Shown one piece after another: positions 36,340 to 49,700 of a stretch of 64,000 nt of DNA (positions are counted from its first letter, which is position 1; each line of letters begins with the position of its first letter). This DNA is from Dryomyza anilis (Eukaryota > Arthropoda > Insecta > Diptera > Dryomyzidae): contig OX638130.1 of assembly GCA_951804985.1 (NCBI GenBank), positions 86,709,069 to 86,773,068 on the forward strand, written 5' to 3'. The translations under genes were made by a program, and so were the position numbers. Under the pieces are notes generated by a model. That model had not been told where the DNA came from and made no database searches. It worked only from the letters and a program-made list of their open reading frames with translations.

Positions 36340-39300
36340 TTATTATTCCAGAACCCGCCGATCGAAATTTATGAAATTTACAGTAAAAATCAGGCATTAA
36401 ATGTCTATAAAAAGCGCCTACTTTCAACCCTCTAGGATGCTCCGTTTAGGAGTTATGGCCAATTAAAGAATTTTTTTTAAAATCGATTTTCAAAACCTTA
36501 TTATTCCAGAACCCGCCAATCGAATTATATGAAATATACAGTGAAAAATTAGGAATTTAATGTCTATAAAAAGCGCCTACTTTCAACCCTCTAGGACGCT
36601 CCGTTTAGTAGTTATGGCCTATTAAAGAAATTTTTTAAAAATCGATTTTCAAAACCTTATTATTCCAGAACCCGCCGATCGAAATTTATGAAATTTACAG
36701 TAAAAAATCAGGCATTTAATGTCTATAAAAAGCGCCTACTTTCAACCCTCTAGGACGCTCCGTTTAGGAGTTATGGATAATTAAAGAACTTTTTTAAAAA
36801 TCGATTTTCAAAACCTTATTATTCCAGAACCCGCCGATCGAAATTTATGAAATTTACAGTAAAAAATCAGGAATTTAATGTCTATAAAAAGCGCCTACTT
36901 TCAACCCTCTAGGACGCTCCGTTTAGGAGTTATGGCCAATTAAAGAATTTTTTTAAAAATCGATTTTCAAAACCTTATTATTCCAGAACCCGCCAATCGA
37001 ATTATATGAAATTTACAGTAACAAATCAGGCATTTAATGTCTATAAAAAGCGCCTACTTACAACCCTCTAGGACGCTCCGTTTAGTAGTTATGGCCTATT
37101 AAAGAAATTTTTTAAAAATCGATTTTCAAAACCTTATTATTCCAGAACCCGGAGTTATGGCCAATTAAAGAATTTTTTAAAAATCGATTTTCAAAACCTT
37201 ATTATTCCAGAACCCGCCGATCGAATTTTATGAAATTTACAGTAAAAAATCAGCCATTTAATGTCTATAAAAAGCGCCTACTTTCAACCCTCTAGGACGC
37301 TCCGTTTAGGAGTTATGGCCAATTAAAGAATTTTTTTAAAAATCGATTTTCAAAACCTTATTATTCCAGAACCCGCCAATCGAATTTTATGAAATTTACA
37401 GTAAAAAATCAGGAATTTAATGTCTATAAAAAGCGCCTACATTCAACCCTCTAGGACGCTCCGTTTAGGAGTTATGGCCAATTAAAGAATTTTTTTAAAA
37501 ATCGATTTTCAAAACCTTATTATTCCAGAACCCGCCGATCGAATTTTATGAAATTTACAGTAAAAAATCAGGAATTTAATGTCTATAAAAAGCGCCTACA
37601 TTCAACCCTCTAGGACGCTCCGTTTAGGAGTTATGGCCAATTAAAGAATTTTTTTAAAAATCGATTTTCAAAACCTTATTATTCCAGAACCCGCCAATCG
37701 AATTATATGAAATATACAGTGAAAAATTAGGAATTTAATGTCTATAAAAAGCGCCTACTTTCAACCCTCTAGGACGCTCCGTTTAGGAGTTATGGATAAT
37801 TAAAGAACTTTTTTAAAAATCGATTTTCAAAACCTAATTATTCCAGAACCCGCCGATCTAAATTTATGAAGTTTACAGTAAAAAATCAGGCATTTAATGT
37901 CTATAAAAAGCGCCTACTTTCAACCCTCTAGGACGCTCCGTTTAGGAGTTATGGCCAATTAAAGAATTTTTTTAAAAATCGATTTTCAAAACCTTATGAT
38001 TCCAGAACCCGCCAATCGAATTATATGAAATTTACAGTAACAAATCAGGCATTTAATGTCTATAAAAAGCGCCTACTTTCAACCCTCTAGGACGCTCCGT
38101 TTAGGAGTTATGGATAATTAAAGATTTTTTTTTAAAATCCATTTTCAAAACCTTATTATTCCAGAACCCGCCGATCGAAATTTATGAAGTTTACAGTAAA
38201 AAATCAGGCATTAAATGTCTATAAAAAATTTCAAAACCTTATTATTCCAGAACCCGCCAATCGAATTATATGAAATTTACAGTAAAAAATAAGGCATTAA
38301 ATGTCTATAAAAAGCGCCTACTTTCAACCCTCTAGGTTGATTTTTTTTTAAAATCGATTTTCAAAACCTTATTATTCCAGAACCCGCCGATCGAAATTTA
38401 TGGCCAATTAAAGAATTTTTTTAAAAATCGATTTTCAAAACCTTATTATTCCAGAACCCGCCGATCGAATTTTATGAAATTTACAGTAAAAAATCAGGAA
38501 TTTAATGTCTATAAAAAGCGCCTACATTCAACCCTCTAGGACGCTCCGTTTAGGAGTTATGGCCAATTAAAGAATTTTTTTAAAAATCGATTTTCAAAAC
38601 CTTATAAATTTACAGTAAAAAATCAGGCATTTAATGTCTATAAAAAGCGCCTACTTTCAACCCTCTAGGACGCTCCGTTTAGGAGTTATGGATAATTAAA
38701 GAACTTTTTAAAAAATCGATTTTCAAAACCTTATTATTCCAGAACCCGCCGATCGAAATTTATGAAATTTACAGTAAAAAATCGGGAATTTAATGTCTAT
38801 AAAAAGCGCCTACTTTCAACCCTCTAGGACGCTCCGTTTAGGAGTTATGGCCAATTAAAGAATTTTTTTAAAAATCGATTTTCAAAACCTTATTATTCCA
38901 GAACCCGCCGATCGAAATTTATGAAGTTTACAGTAAAAAATCAGGCATTAAATGTCTATAAAAAGCGCCTACTTTCAACCCTCTAGGACGCTCCGTTTAG
39001 GAGTTATGGATAATTAAAGAACTTTTTTAAAAATCGATTTTCAAAACCTTATGATTCCAGAACCCGCCAATCGAATTATATGAAATTTACAGTAACAAAT
39101 CAGGCATTTAATGTCTATAAAAAGCGCCTACTTTCAACCCTCTAGGACGCTCCGTTTAGGAGTTATGGATAATTAAAGATTTTTTTTAAAAATCGATTTT
39201 CAAAACCTTATTATTCCAGAACCCGCCGATCGAAATTTATGAAGTTTACAGTAAAATATCAGGCATTAAATGTCTATAAAAAGCGCCTACTTTCAACCCT

Positions 39301-41820
39301 CTAGGACGCTCCGTTTAGGAGTTATGGATAATTAAAGATTTTTTTTTAAAATCGATTTTCAAAACCTTATTATTCCAGAACCCGCCGATCGAAATTTATG
39401 AAGTTTACAGTAAAATATCAGGCATTAAATGTCTATAAAAAGCGCCTACTTTCAACCCTCTAGGACGCTCCGTTTAGGAGTTATGGCCAATTAAAGAATT
39501 TTTTTAAAAATCGATTTGCAAAACCTTATTATTCCAGAACCCGCCGATCGAAATTTATGAAGTTTACAGTAAAAAATCAGGCATTAAATGTCTATAAAAA
39601 GCGCCTACTTTCAACCCTCTAGGACGCTCCGTTTAGGAGTTATGGATAATTAAAGAACTTTTTTAAAAATCGATTTTCAAAACCTTATTATTCCAGAACC
39701 CGCCGATCGAAATTTATGAAATTTACAGTAAAAAATCAGGAATTTAATGTCTATAAAAAGCGCCTACTTTCAACCCTCTAGGACGCTCCGTTTAGGAGTT
39801 ATGGCCAATTAAAGAATTTTTTTAAAAATCGATTTTCAAAACCTTATGATTCCAGAACCCGCCAATCGAATTATATGAAATTTACAGTAACAAATCAGGC
39901 ATTTAATGTCTATAAAAAGCGCCTACTTTCAACCCTCTAGGACGCTCCGTTTAGGAGTTATGGATAATTAAAGAACTTTTTTAAAAATCGATTTTCAAAA
40001 CCTTATTATTCCAGAACCCGCCGATCGAAATTTATGAAATTTACAGTAAAAAATCAGGCATTTAATGTCTATAAAAAGCGCCTACTTTCAACCCTCTAGG
40101 ATGCTCCGTTTAGGAGTTATGGCCAATTAAAGAATTTTTTTAAAAATCGATTTTCAAAACCTTATTATTCCAGAACCCGCCAATCGAATTATATGAAATT
40201 TACAGTAAAAAATCAGGCATTAAATGTCTATAAAAAGCGCCTACTTTCAACCCTCTAGGACGCTCCGTTTAGGAGTTATGGATAATTAAAGATTTTTTTT
40301 TAAAATCCATTTTCAAAACCTTATTATTCCAGAACCCGCCGATCGAAATTTATGAAGTTTACAGTAAAAAATCAGGCATTAAATGTCTATAAAAAATTTC
40401 AAAACCTTATTATTCCAGAACCCGCCAATCGAATTATATGAAATTTACAGTAAAAAATCAGGCATTAAATGTCTATAAAAAGCGCCTACTTTCAACCCTC
40501 TAGGTTGATTTTTTTTTAAAATCGATTTTCAAAACCTTATTATTCCAGAACCCGCCGATCGAAATTTATGAAGTTTACAGTAAAAAATCAGGCATTAAAT
40601 GTCTATAAAAAGCGCCTACTTTCAACCCTCTAGGACGCTCCGTTTAGGAGTTATGGCCAATTAAAGAATTTTTTTAAAAATCGATTTTCAAAACCTTATT
40701 ATTCCAGAACCCGCCAATCGAATTATATGAAATTTACAGTAACGAATCAGGCATTAAATGTCTATAAAAAGCGCCTACTTTCAACCCTCTAGGACGCTCC
40801 GTTTAGGAGTTATGGATAATTAAAGAACTTTTTTAAAAATCGATTTTCAAAACCTAATTATTCCAGAACCCGCCGATCGAAATTTATGAAGTTTACAGTA
40901 AAAAATCAGGCATTAAATGTCTATAAAAAGCGCCTACTTTCAACCCTCTAGGACGCTCCGTTTAGGAGTTATGGCCAATTAAAGAATTTTTTTAAAAATC
41001 GATTTTCAATACCTTATTATTCCAGAACCCGCCAATCGAATTATATGAAATTTACAGTAACGAATCAGGCATTTAATGTCTATAAAAAGCGCCTACTTTC
41101 AACCCTCTAGGACGCTCCGTTTAGGAGTTATGGATAATTAAAGAACTTTTTTAAAAATCGATATTCAAAACCTTATTATTCCAGAACCCGCCGATCGAAA
41201 TTTATGAAGTTTACAGTAAAATATCAGGCATTAAATGTCTATAAAAAGCGCCTACTTTCAACCCTCTAGGACGCTCCGTTTAGGAGTTATGGATAATTAA
41301 AGAACTTTTTTAAAAATCGATTTTCAAAACCTTATTATTCCAGAACCCGCCGATCGAAATTTATGAAGTTTATAGTAAAAAATCAGGCATTAAATGTCTA
41401 TAAAAAGCGCCTACTTTCAACCCTCTAGGACGCTCCGTTTAGGAGTTATGGCCAATTAAAGAATTTTTTTAAAAATCGATTTGCAAAACCTTATTATTCC
41501 AGAACCCGCCGATCGAAATTTATGAAGTTTACAGTAAAAAATCAGGCATTAAATGTCTATAAAAAGCGCCTACTTTCAACCCTCTAGGACGCTCCGTTTA
41601 GGAGTTATGGCCAATTAAAGAATTTTTTTAAAAATCGATTTTCAAAACCTTATTATTCCAGAACCCGCCAATCGAATTATATGAAATTTACAGTAACGAA
41701 TCAGGCATTTAATGTCTATAAAAAGCGCCTACTTTCAACCCTCTAGGACGCTCCGTTTAGGAGTTATGGATAATTAAAGAACTTTTTTAAAAATCGATTT
41801 TCAAAACCTTATTATTCCAG
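36340..41820. repeat. 5.47-kb higher-order block of the 159-bp satellite, copy 1
   Basis: The block is repeated directly after itself. At the left the offset is 5469 bp (CAGTAAAAATCAGGCATTAA at 36381 and 41850; CGCCTACTTACAACC at 37051 and 42520). To the right it is 4891 bp (ATCGGGAATT at 38781 and 43672; TAGGTTGAT at 40501 and 45392). Confidence 0.85.
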
Positions 41821-44800
41821 AACCCGCCGATCGAAATTTATGAAATTTACAGTAAAAATCAGGCATTAAATGTCTATAAAAAGCGCCTACTTTCAACCCT
41901 CTAGGATGCTCCGTTTAGGAGTTATGGCCAATTAAAGAATTTTTTTTAAAATCGATTTTCAAAACCTTATTATTCCAGAACCCGCCAATCGAATTATATG
42001 AAATATACAGTGAAAAATTAGGAATTTAATGTCTATAAAAAGCGCCTACTTTCAACCCTCTAGGACGCTCCGTTTAGTAGTTATGGCCTATTAAAGAAAT
42101 TTTTTAAAAATCGATTTTCAAAACCTTATTATTCCAGAACCCGCCGATCGAAATTTATGAAATTTACAGTAAAAAATCAGGCATTTAATGTCTATAAAAA
42201 GCGCCTACTTTCAACCCTCTAGGACGCTCCGTTTAGGAGTTATGGATAATTAAAGAACTTTTTTAAAAATCGATTTTCAAAACCTTATTATTCCAGAACC
42301 CGCCGATCGAAATTTATGAAATTTACAGTAAAAAATCAGGAATTTAATGTCTATAAAAAGCGCCTACTTTCAACCCTCTAGGACGCTCCGTTTAGGAGTT
42401 ATGGCCAATTAAAGAATTTTTTTAAAAATCGATTTTCAAAACCTTATTATTCCAGAACCCGCCAATCGAATTATATGAAATTTACAGTAACAAATCAGGC
42501 ATTTAATGTCTATAAAAAGCGCCTACTTACAACCCTCTAGGACGCTCCGTTTAGTAGTTATGGCCTATTAAAGAAATTTTTTAAAAATCGATTTTCAAAA
42601 CCTTATTATTCCAGAACCCGGAGTTATGGCCAATTAAAGAATTTTTTAAAAATCGATTTTCAAAACCTTATTATTCCAGAACCCGCCGATCGAATTTTAT
42701 GAAATTTACAGTAAAAAATCAGCCATTTAATGTCTATAAAAAGCGCCTACTTTCAACCCTCTAGGACGCTCCGTTTAGGAGTTATGGCCAATTAAAGAAT
42801 TTTTTTAAAAATCGATTTTCAAAACCTTATTATTCCAGAACCCGCCAATCGAATTTTATGAAATTTACAGTAAAAAATCAGGAATTTAATGTCTATAAAA
42901 AGCGCCTACATTCAACCCTCTAGGACGCTCCGTTTAGGAGTTATGGCCAATTAAAGAATTTTTTTAAAAATCGATTTTCAAAACCTTATTATTCCAGAAC
43001 CCGCCGATCGAATTTTATGAAATTTACAGTAAAAAATCAGGAATTTAATGTCTATAAAAAGCGCCTACATTCAACCCTCTAGGACGCTCCGTTTAGGAGT
43101 TATGGCCAATTAAAGAATTTTTTTAAAAATCGATTTTCAAAACCTTATTATTCCAGAACCCGCCAATCGAATTATATGAAATATACAGTGAAAAATTAGG
43201 AATTTAATGTCTATAAAAAGCGCCTACTTTCAACCCTCTAGGACGCTCCGTTTAGGAGTTATGGATAATTAAAGAACTTTTTTAAAAATCGATTTTCAAA
43301 ACCTAATTATTCCAGAACCCGCCGATCTAAATTTATGAAGTTTACAGTAAAAAATCAGGCATTTAATGTCTATAAAAAGCGCCTACTTTCAACCCTCTAG
43401 GACGCTCCGTTTAGGAGTTATGGATAATTAAAGATTTTTTTTTAAAATCCATTTTCAAAACCTTATTATTCCAGAACCCGCCGATCGAAATTTATGAAGT
43501 TTACAGTAAAAAATCAGGCATTAAATGTCTATAAAAAGCGCCTACTTTCAACCCTCTAGGACGCTCCGTTTAGGAGTTATGGATAATTAAAGAACTTTTT
43601 AAAAAATCGATTTTCAAAACCTTATTATTCCAGAACCCGCCGATCGAAATTTATGAAATTTACAGTAAAAAATCGGGAATTTAATGTCTATAAAAAGCGC
43701 CTACTTTCAACCCTCTAGGACGCTCCGTTTAGGAGTTATGGCCAATTAAAGAATTTTTTTAAAAATCGATTTTCAAAACCTTATTATTCCAGAACCCGCC
43801 GATCGAAATTTATGAAGTTTACAGTAAAAAATCAGGCATTAAATGTCTATAAAAAGCGCCTACTTTCAACCCTCTAGGACGCTCCGTTTAGGAGTTATGG
43901 ATAATTAAAGAACTTTTTTAAAAATCGATTTTCAAAACCTTATGATTCCAGAACCCGCCAATCGAATTATATGAAATTTACAGTAACAAATCAGGCATTT
44001 AATGTCTATAAAAAGCGCCTACTTTCAACCCTCTAGGACGCTCCGTTTAGGAGTTATGGATAATTAAAGATTTTTTTTAAAAATCGATTTTCAAAACCTT
44101 ATTATTCCAGAACCCGCCGATCGAAATTTATGAAGTTTACAGTAAAATATCAGGCATTAAATGTCTATAAAAAGCGCCTACTTTCAACCCTCTAGGACGC
44201 TCCGTTTAGGAGTTATGGATAATTAAAGATTTTTTTTTAAAATCGATTTTCAAAACCTTATTATTCCAGAACCCGCCGATCGAAATTTATGAAGTTTACA
44301 GTAAAATATCAGGCATTAAATGTCTATAAAAAGCGCCTACTTTCAACCCTCTAGGACGCTCCGTTTAGGAGTTATGGCCAATTAAAGAATTTTTTTAAAA
44401 ATCGATTTGCAAAACCTTATTATTCCAGAACCCGCCGATCGAAATTTATGAAGTTTACAGTAAAAAATCAGGCATTAAATGTCTATAAAAAGCGCCTACT
44501 TTCAACCCTCTAGGACGCTCCGTTTAGGAGTTATGGATAATTAAAGAACTTTTTTAAAAATCGATTTTCAAAACCTTATTATTCCAGAACCCGCCGATCG
44601 AAATTTATGAAATTTACAGTAAAAAATCAGGAATTTAATGTCTATAAAAAGCGCCTACTTTCAACCCTCTAGGACGCTCCGTTTAGGAGTTATGGCCAAT
44701 TAAAGAATTTTTTTAAAAATCGATTTTCAAAACCTTATGATTCCAGAACCCGCCAATCGAATTATATGAAATTTACAGTAACAAATCAGGCATTTAATGT

Positions 44801-46710
44801 CTATAAAAAGCGCCTACTTTCAACCCTCTAGGACGCTCCGTTTAGGAGTTATGGATAATTAAAGAACTTTTTTAAAAATCGATTTTCAAAACCTTATTAT
44901 TCCAGAACCCGCCGATCGAAATTTATGAAATTTACAGTAAAAAATCAGGCATTTAATGTCTATAAAAAGCGCCTACTTTCAACCCTCTAGGATGCTCCGT
45001 TTAGGAGTTATGGCCAATTAAAGAATTTTTTTAAAAATCGATTTTCAAAACCTTATTATTCCAGAACCCGCCAATCGAATTATATGAAATTTACAGTAAA
45101 AAATCAGGCATTAAATGTCTATAAAAAGCGCCTACTTTCAACCCTCTAGGACGCTCCGTTTAGGAGTTATGGATAATTAAAGATTTTTTTTTAAAATCCA
45201 TTTTCAAAACCTTATTATTCCAGAACCCGCCGATCGAAATTTATGAAGTTTACAGTAAAAAATCAGGCATTAAATGTCTATAAAAAATTTCAAAACCTTA
45301 TTATTCCAGAACCCGCCAATCGAATTATATGAAATTTACAGTAAAAAATCAGGCATTAAATGTCTATAAAAAGCGCCTACTTTCAACCCTCTAGGTTGAT
45401 TTTTTTTTAAAATCGATTTTCAAAACCTTATTATTCCAGAACCCGCCGATCGAAATTTATGAAGTTTACAGTAAAAAATCAGGCATTAAATGTCTATAAA
45501 AAGCGCCTACTTTCAACCCTCTAGGACGCTCCGTTTAGGAGTTATGGCCAATTAAAGAATTTTTTTAAAAATCGATTTTCAAAACCTTATTATTCCAGAA
45601 CCCGCCAATCGAATTATATGAAATTTACAGTAACGAATCAGGCATTAAATGTCTATAAAAAGCGCCTACTTTCAACCCTCTAGGACGCTCCGTTTAGGAG
45701 TTATGGATAATTAAAGAACTTTTTTAAAAATCGATTTTCAAAACCTAATTATTCCAGAACCCGCCGATCGAAATTTATGAAGTTTACAGTAAAAAATCAG
45801 GCATTAAATGTCTATAAAAAGCGCCTACTTTCAACCCTCTAGGACGCTCCGTTTAGGAGTTATGGCCAATTAAAGAATTTTTTTAAAAATCGATTTTCAA
45901 TACCTTATTATTCCAGAACCCGCCAATCGAATTATATGAAATTTACAGTAACGAATCAGGCATTTAATGTCTATAAAAAGCGCCTACTTTCAACCCTCTA
46001 GGACGCTCCGTTTAGGAGTTATGGATAATTAAAGAACTTTTTTAAAAATCGATATTCAAAACCTTATTATTCCAGAACCCGCCGATCGAAATTTATGAAG
46101 TTTACAGTAAAATATCAGGCATTAAATGTCTATAAAAAGCGCCTACTTTCAACCCTCTAGGACGCTCCGTTTAGGAGTTATGGATAATTAAAGAACTTTT
46201 TTAAAAATCGATTTTCAAAACCTTATTATTCCAGAACCCGCCGATCGAAATTTATGAAGTTTATAGTAAAAAATCAGGCATTAAATGTCTATAAAAAGCG
46301 CCTACTTTCAACCCTCTAGGACGCTCCGTTTAGGAGTTATGGCCAATTAAAGAATTTTTTTAAAAATCGATTTGCAAAACCTTATTATTCCAGAACCCGC
46401 CGATCGAAATTTATGAAGTTTACAGTAAAAAATCAGGCATTAAATGTCTATAAAAAGCGCCTACTTTCAACCCTCTAGGACGCTCCGTTTAGGAGTTATG
46501 GCCAATTAAAGAATTTTTTTAAAAATCGATTTTCAAAACCTTATTATTCCAGAACCCGCCAATCGAATTATATGAAATTTACAGTAACGAATCAGGCATT
46601 TAATGTCTATAAAAAGCGCCTACTTTCAACCCTCTAGGACGCTCCGTTTAGGAGTTATGGATAATTAAAGAACTTTTTTAAAAATCGATTTTCAAAACCT
46701 TATTATTCCA
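41821..46710. repeat. 4.89-kb higher-order block of the 159-bp satellite, copy 2
   Basis: Tandem partner of 36340-41820. It lacks a net 578 bp relative to copy 1 in the stretch that corresponds to 37970-38650 of copy 1. Elsewhere base differences are very few, so the duplication is recent or kept uniform by gene conversion. Confidence 0.85.
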
Positions 46711-49700
46711 GAACCCGCCGATCGAAATTTATGAAGTTTACAGTAAAAAATCAGGCATTAAATGTCTATAAAAAGCGCCTACTTTCAACCCTCTAGGACG
46801 CTCCGTTTAGGAGTTATGGATAATTAAAGAACTTTTTTAAAAATCGATTTTCAAAACCTTATTATTCCAGAACCCGCCGATCGAAATTTATGAAGTTTAC
46901 ATTAAAAAATCAGGCATTAAATGTCTATAAAAAGCGCCTACTTTCAACCCTCTAGGACGCTCCGTTTAGGAGTTATGGATAATTAAAGAACTTTTTTAAA
47001 AATCGATTTTCAAAACCTTATTATTCCAGAACCCGCCGATCGAAATTTATGAAATTTACAGTAAAAAATCAGGAATTTAATGTCTATAAAAAGCGCCTAC
47101 TTTCAACCCTCTAGGACGCTCCGTTTAGGAGTTATGGCCAATTAAAGAATTTTTTTAAAAATCGATTTTCAAAACCTTATGATTCCAGAACCCGCCAATC
47201 GAATTATATGAAATTTACAGTAACAAATCAGGCATTTAATGTCTATAAAAAGCGCCTACTTTCAACCCTCTAGGACGCTCCGTTTAGGAGTTATGGATAA
47301 TTAAAGAACTTTTTTTAAAATCGATTTTCAAAACCTAATTATTCCAGAACCCGCCGATCGAAATTTATGAAGTTTACAGTAAAAAATCAGGCATTAAATG
47401 TCTATAAAAAGCGCCTACTTTCAACCCTCTAGGACGCTCCGTTTAGGAGTTATGGCCAATTAAAGAATTTTTTTAAAAATCGATTTTCAAAACCTTATGA
47501 TTCCAGAACCCGCCAATCGAATTATATGAAATTTACAGTAACAAATCAGGCATTTAATGTCTATAAAAAGCGCCTACTTTCAACCCTCTAGGACGCTCCG
47601 TTTAGGAGTTATGGATAATTAAAGATTTTTTTTTAAAATCCATTTTCAAAACCTTATTATTCCAGAACCCGCCGATCGAAATTTATGAAGTTTACAGTAA
47701 AAAATCAGGCATTAAATGTCTATAAAAAATTTCAAAACCTTATTATTCCAGAACCCGCCAATCGAATTATATGAAATTTACAGTAAAAAATCAGGCATTA
47801 AATGTCTATAAAAAGCGCCTACTTTCAACCCTCTAGGTTGATTTTTTTTTAAAATCGATTTTCAAAACCTTATTATTCCAGAACCCGCCGATCGAAATTT
47901 ATGAAGTTTACAGTAAAAAATCAGGCATTAAATGTCTATAAAAAGCGCCTACTTTCAACCCTCTAGGACGCTCCGTTTAGGAGTTATGGCCAATTAAAGA
48001 ATTTTTTTAAAAATCGATTTGCAAAACCTTATTATTCCAGAACCCGCCGATCGAAATTTATGAAATTTACAGTAAAAAATCAGGCATTTAATGTCTATAA
48101 AAAGCGCCTACTTTCAACCCTCTAGGACGCTCCGTTTAGGAGTTATGGATAATTAAAGAACTTTTTTAAAAATCGATTTTCAAAACCTTATTATTCCAGA
48201 ACCCGCCGATCGAAATTTATGAAATTTACAGTAAAAAATCAGGCATTTAATGTCTATAAAAAGCGCCTACTTTCAACCCTCTAGGACGCTCCGTTTAGGA
48301 GTTATGGATAATTAAAGAACTTTTTTAAAAATCGATTTTCAAAACCTTATTATTCCAGAACCCGCCGATCGAAATTTATGAAATTTACAGTAAAAAATCA
48401 GGAATTTAATGTCTATAAAAAGCGCCTACTTTCAACCCTCTAGGACGCTCCGTTTAGGAGTTATGGCCAATTAAAGAATTTTTTTAAAAATCGATTTTCA
48501 AAACCTTATGATTCCAGAACCCGCCAATCGAATTATATGAAATTTACAGTAACAAATCAGGCATTTAATGTCTATAAAAAGCGCCTACTTTCAACCCTCT
48601 AGGACGCTCCGTTTAGGAGTTATGGATAATTAAAGAACTTTTTTAAAAATCGATTTTCAAAACCTTATTATTCCAGAACCCGCCGATCGAAATTTATGAA
48701 ATTTACAGTAACAAATCAGGCATTTAATGTCTATAAAAAGCGCCTACTTTCAACCCTCTAGGACGCTCCGTTTAGGAGTTATGGATAATTAAAGAACTTT
48801 TTTAAAAATCGATTTTCAAAACCTAATTATTCCAGAACCCGCCGATCGAAATTTATGAAGTTTACAGTAAAAAATCAGGCATTAAATGTCTATAAAAAGC
48901 GCCTACTTTCAACCCTCTAGGACGCTCCGTTTAGGAGTTATGGCCAATTAAAGAATTTTTTTAAAAATCGATTTTCAAAACCTTATGATTCCAGAACCCG
49001 CCAATCGAATTATATGAAATTTACAGTAACAAATCAGGCATTTAATGTCTATAAAAAGCGCCTACTTTCAACCCTCTAGGACGCTCCGTTTAGGAGTTAT
49101 GGATAATTAAAGATTTTTTTTTAAAATCCATTTTCAAAACCTTATTATTCCAGAACCCGCCGATCGAAATTTATGAAGTTTACAGTAAAAAATCAGGCAT
49201 TAAATGTCTATAAAAAATTTCAAAACCTTATTATTCCAGAACCCGCCAATCGAATTATATGAAATTTACAGTAAAAAATCAGGCATTAAATGTCTATAAA
49301 AAGCGCCTACTTTCAACCCTCTAGGTTGATTTTTTTTTAAAATCGATTTTCAAAACCTTATTATTCCAGAACCCGCCGATCGAAATTTATGAAGTTTACA
49401 GTAAAAAATCAGGCATTAAATGTCTATAAAAAGCGCCTACTTTCAACCCTCTAGGACGCTCCGTTTAGGAGTTATGGCCAATTAAAGAATTTTTTTAAAA
49501 ATCGATTTGCAAAACCTTATTATTCCAGAACCCGCCGATCGAAATTTATGAAATTTACAGTAAAAAATCAGGCATTTAATGTCTATAAAAAGCGCCTACT
49601 TTCAACCCTCTAGGACGCTCCGTTTAGGAGTTATGGATAATTAAAGAACTTTTTTAAAAATCGATTTTCAAAACCTTATTATTCCAGAACCCGCCGATCG

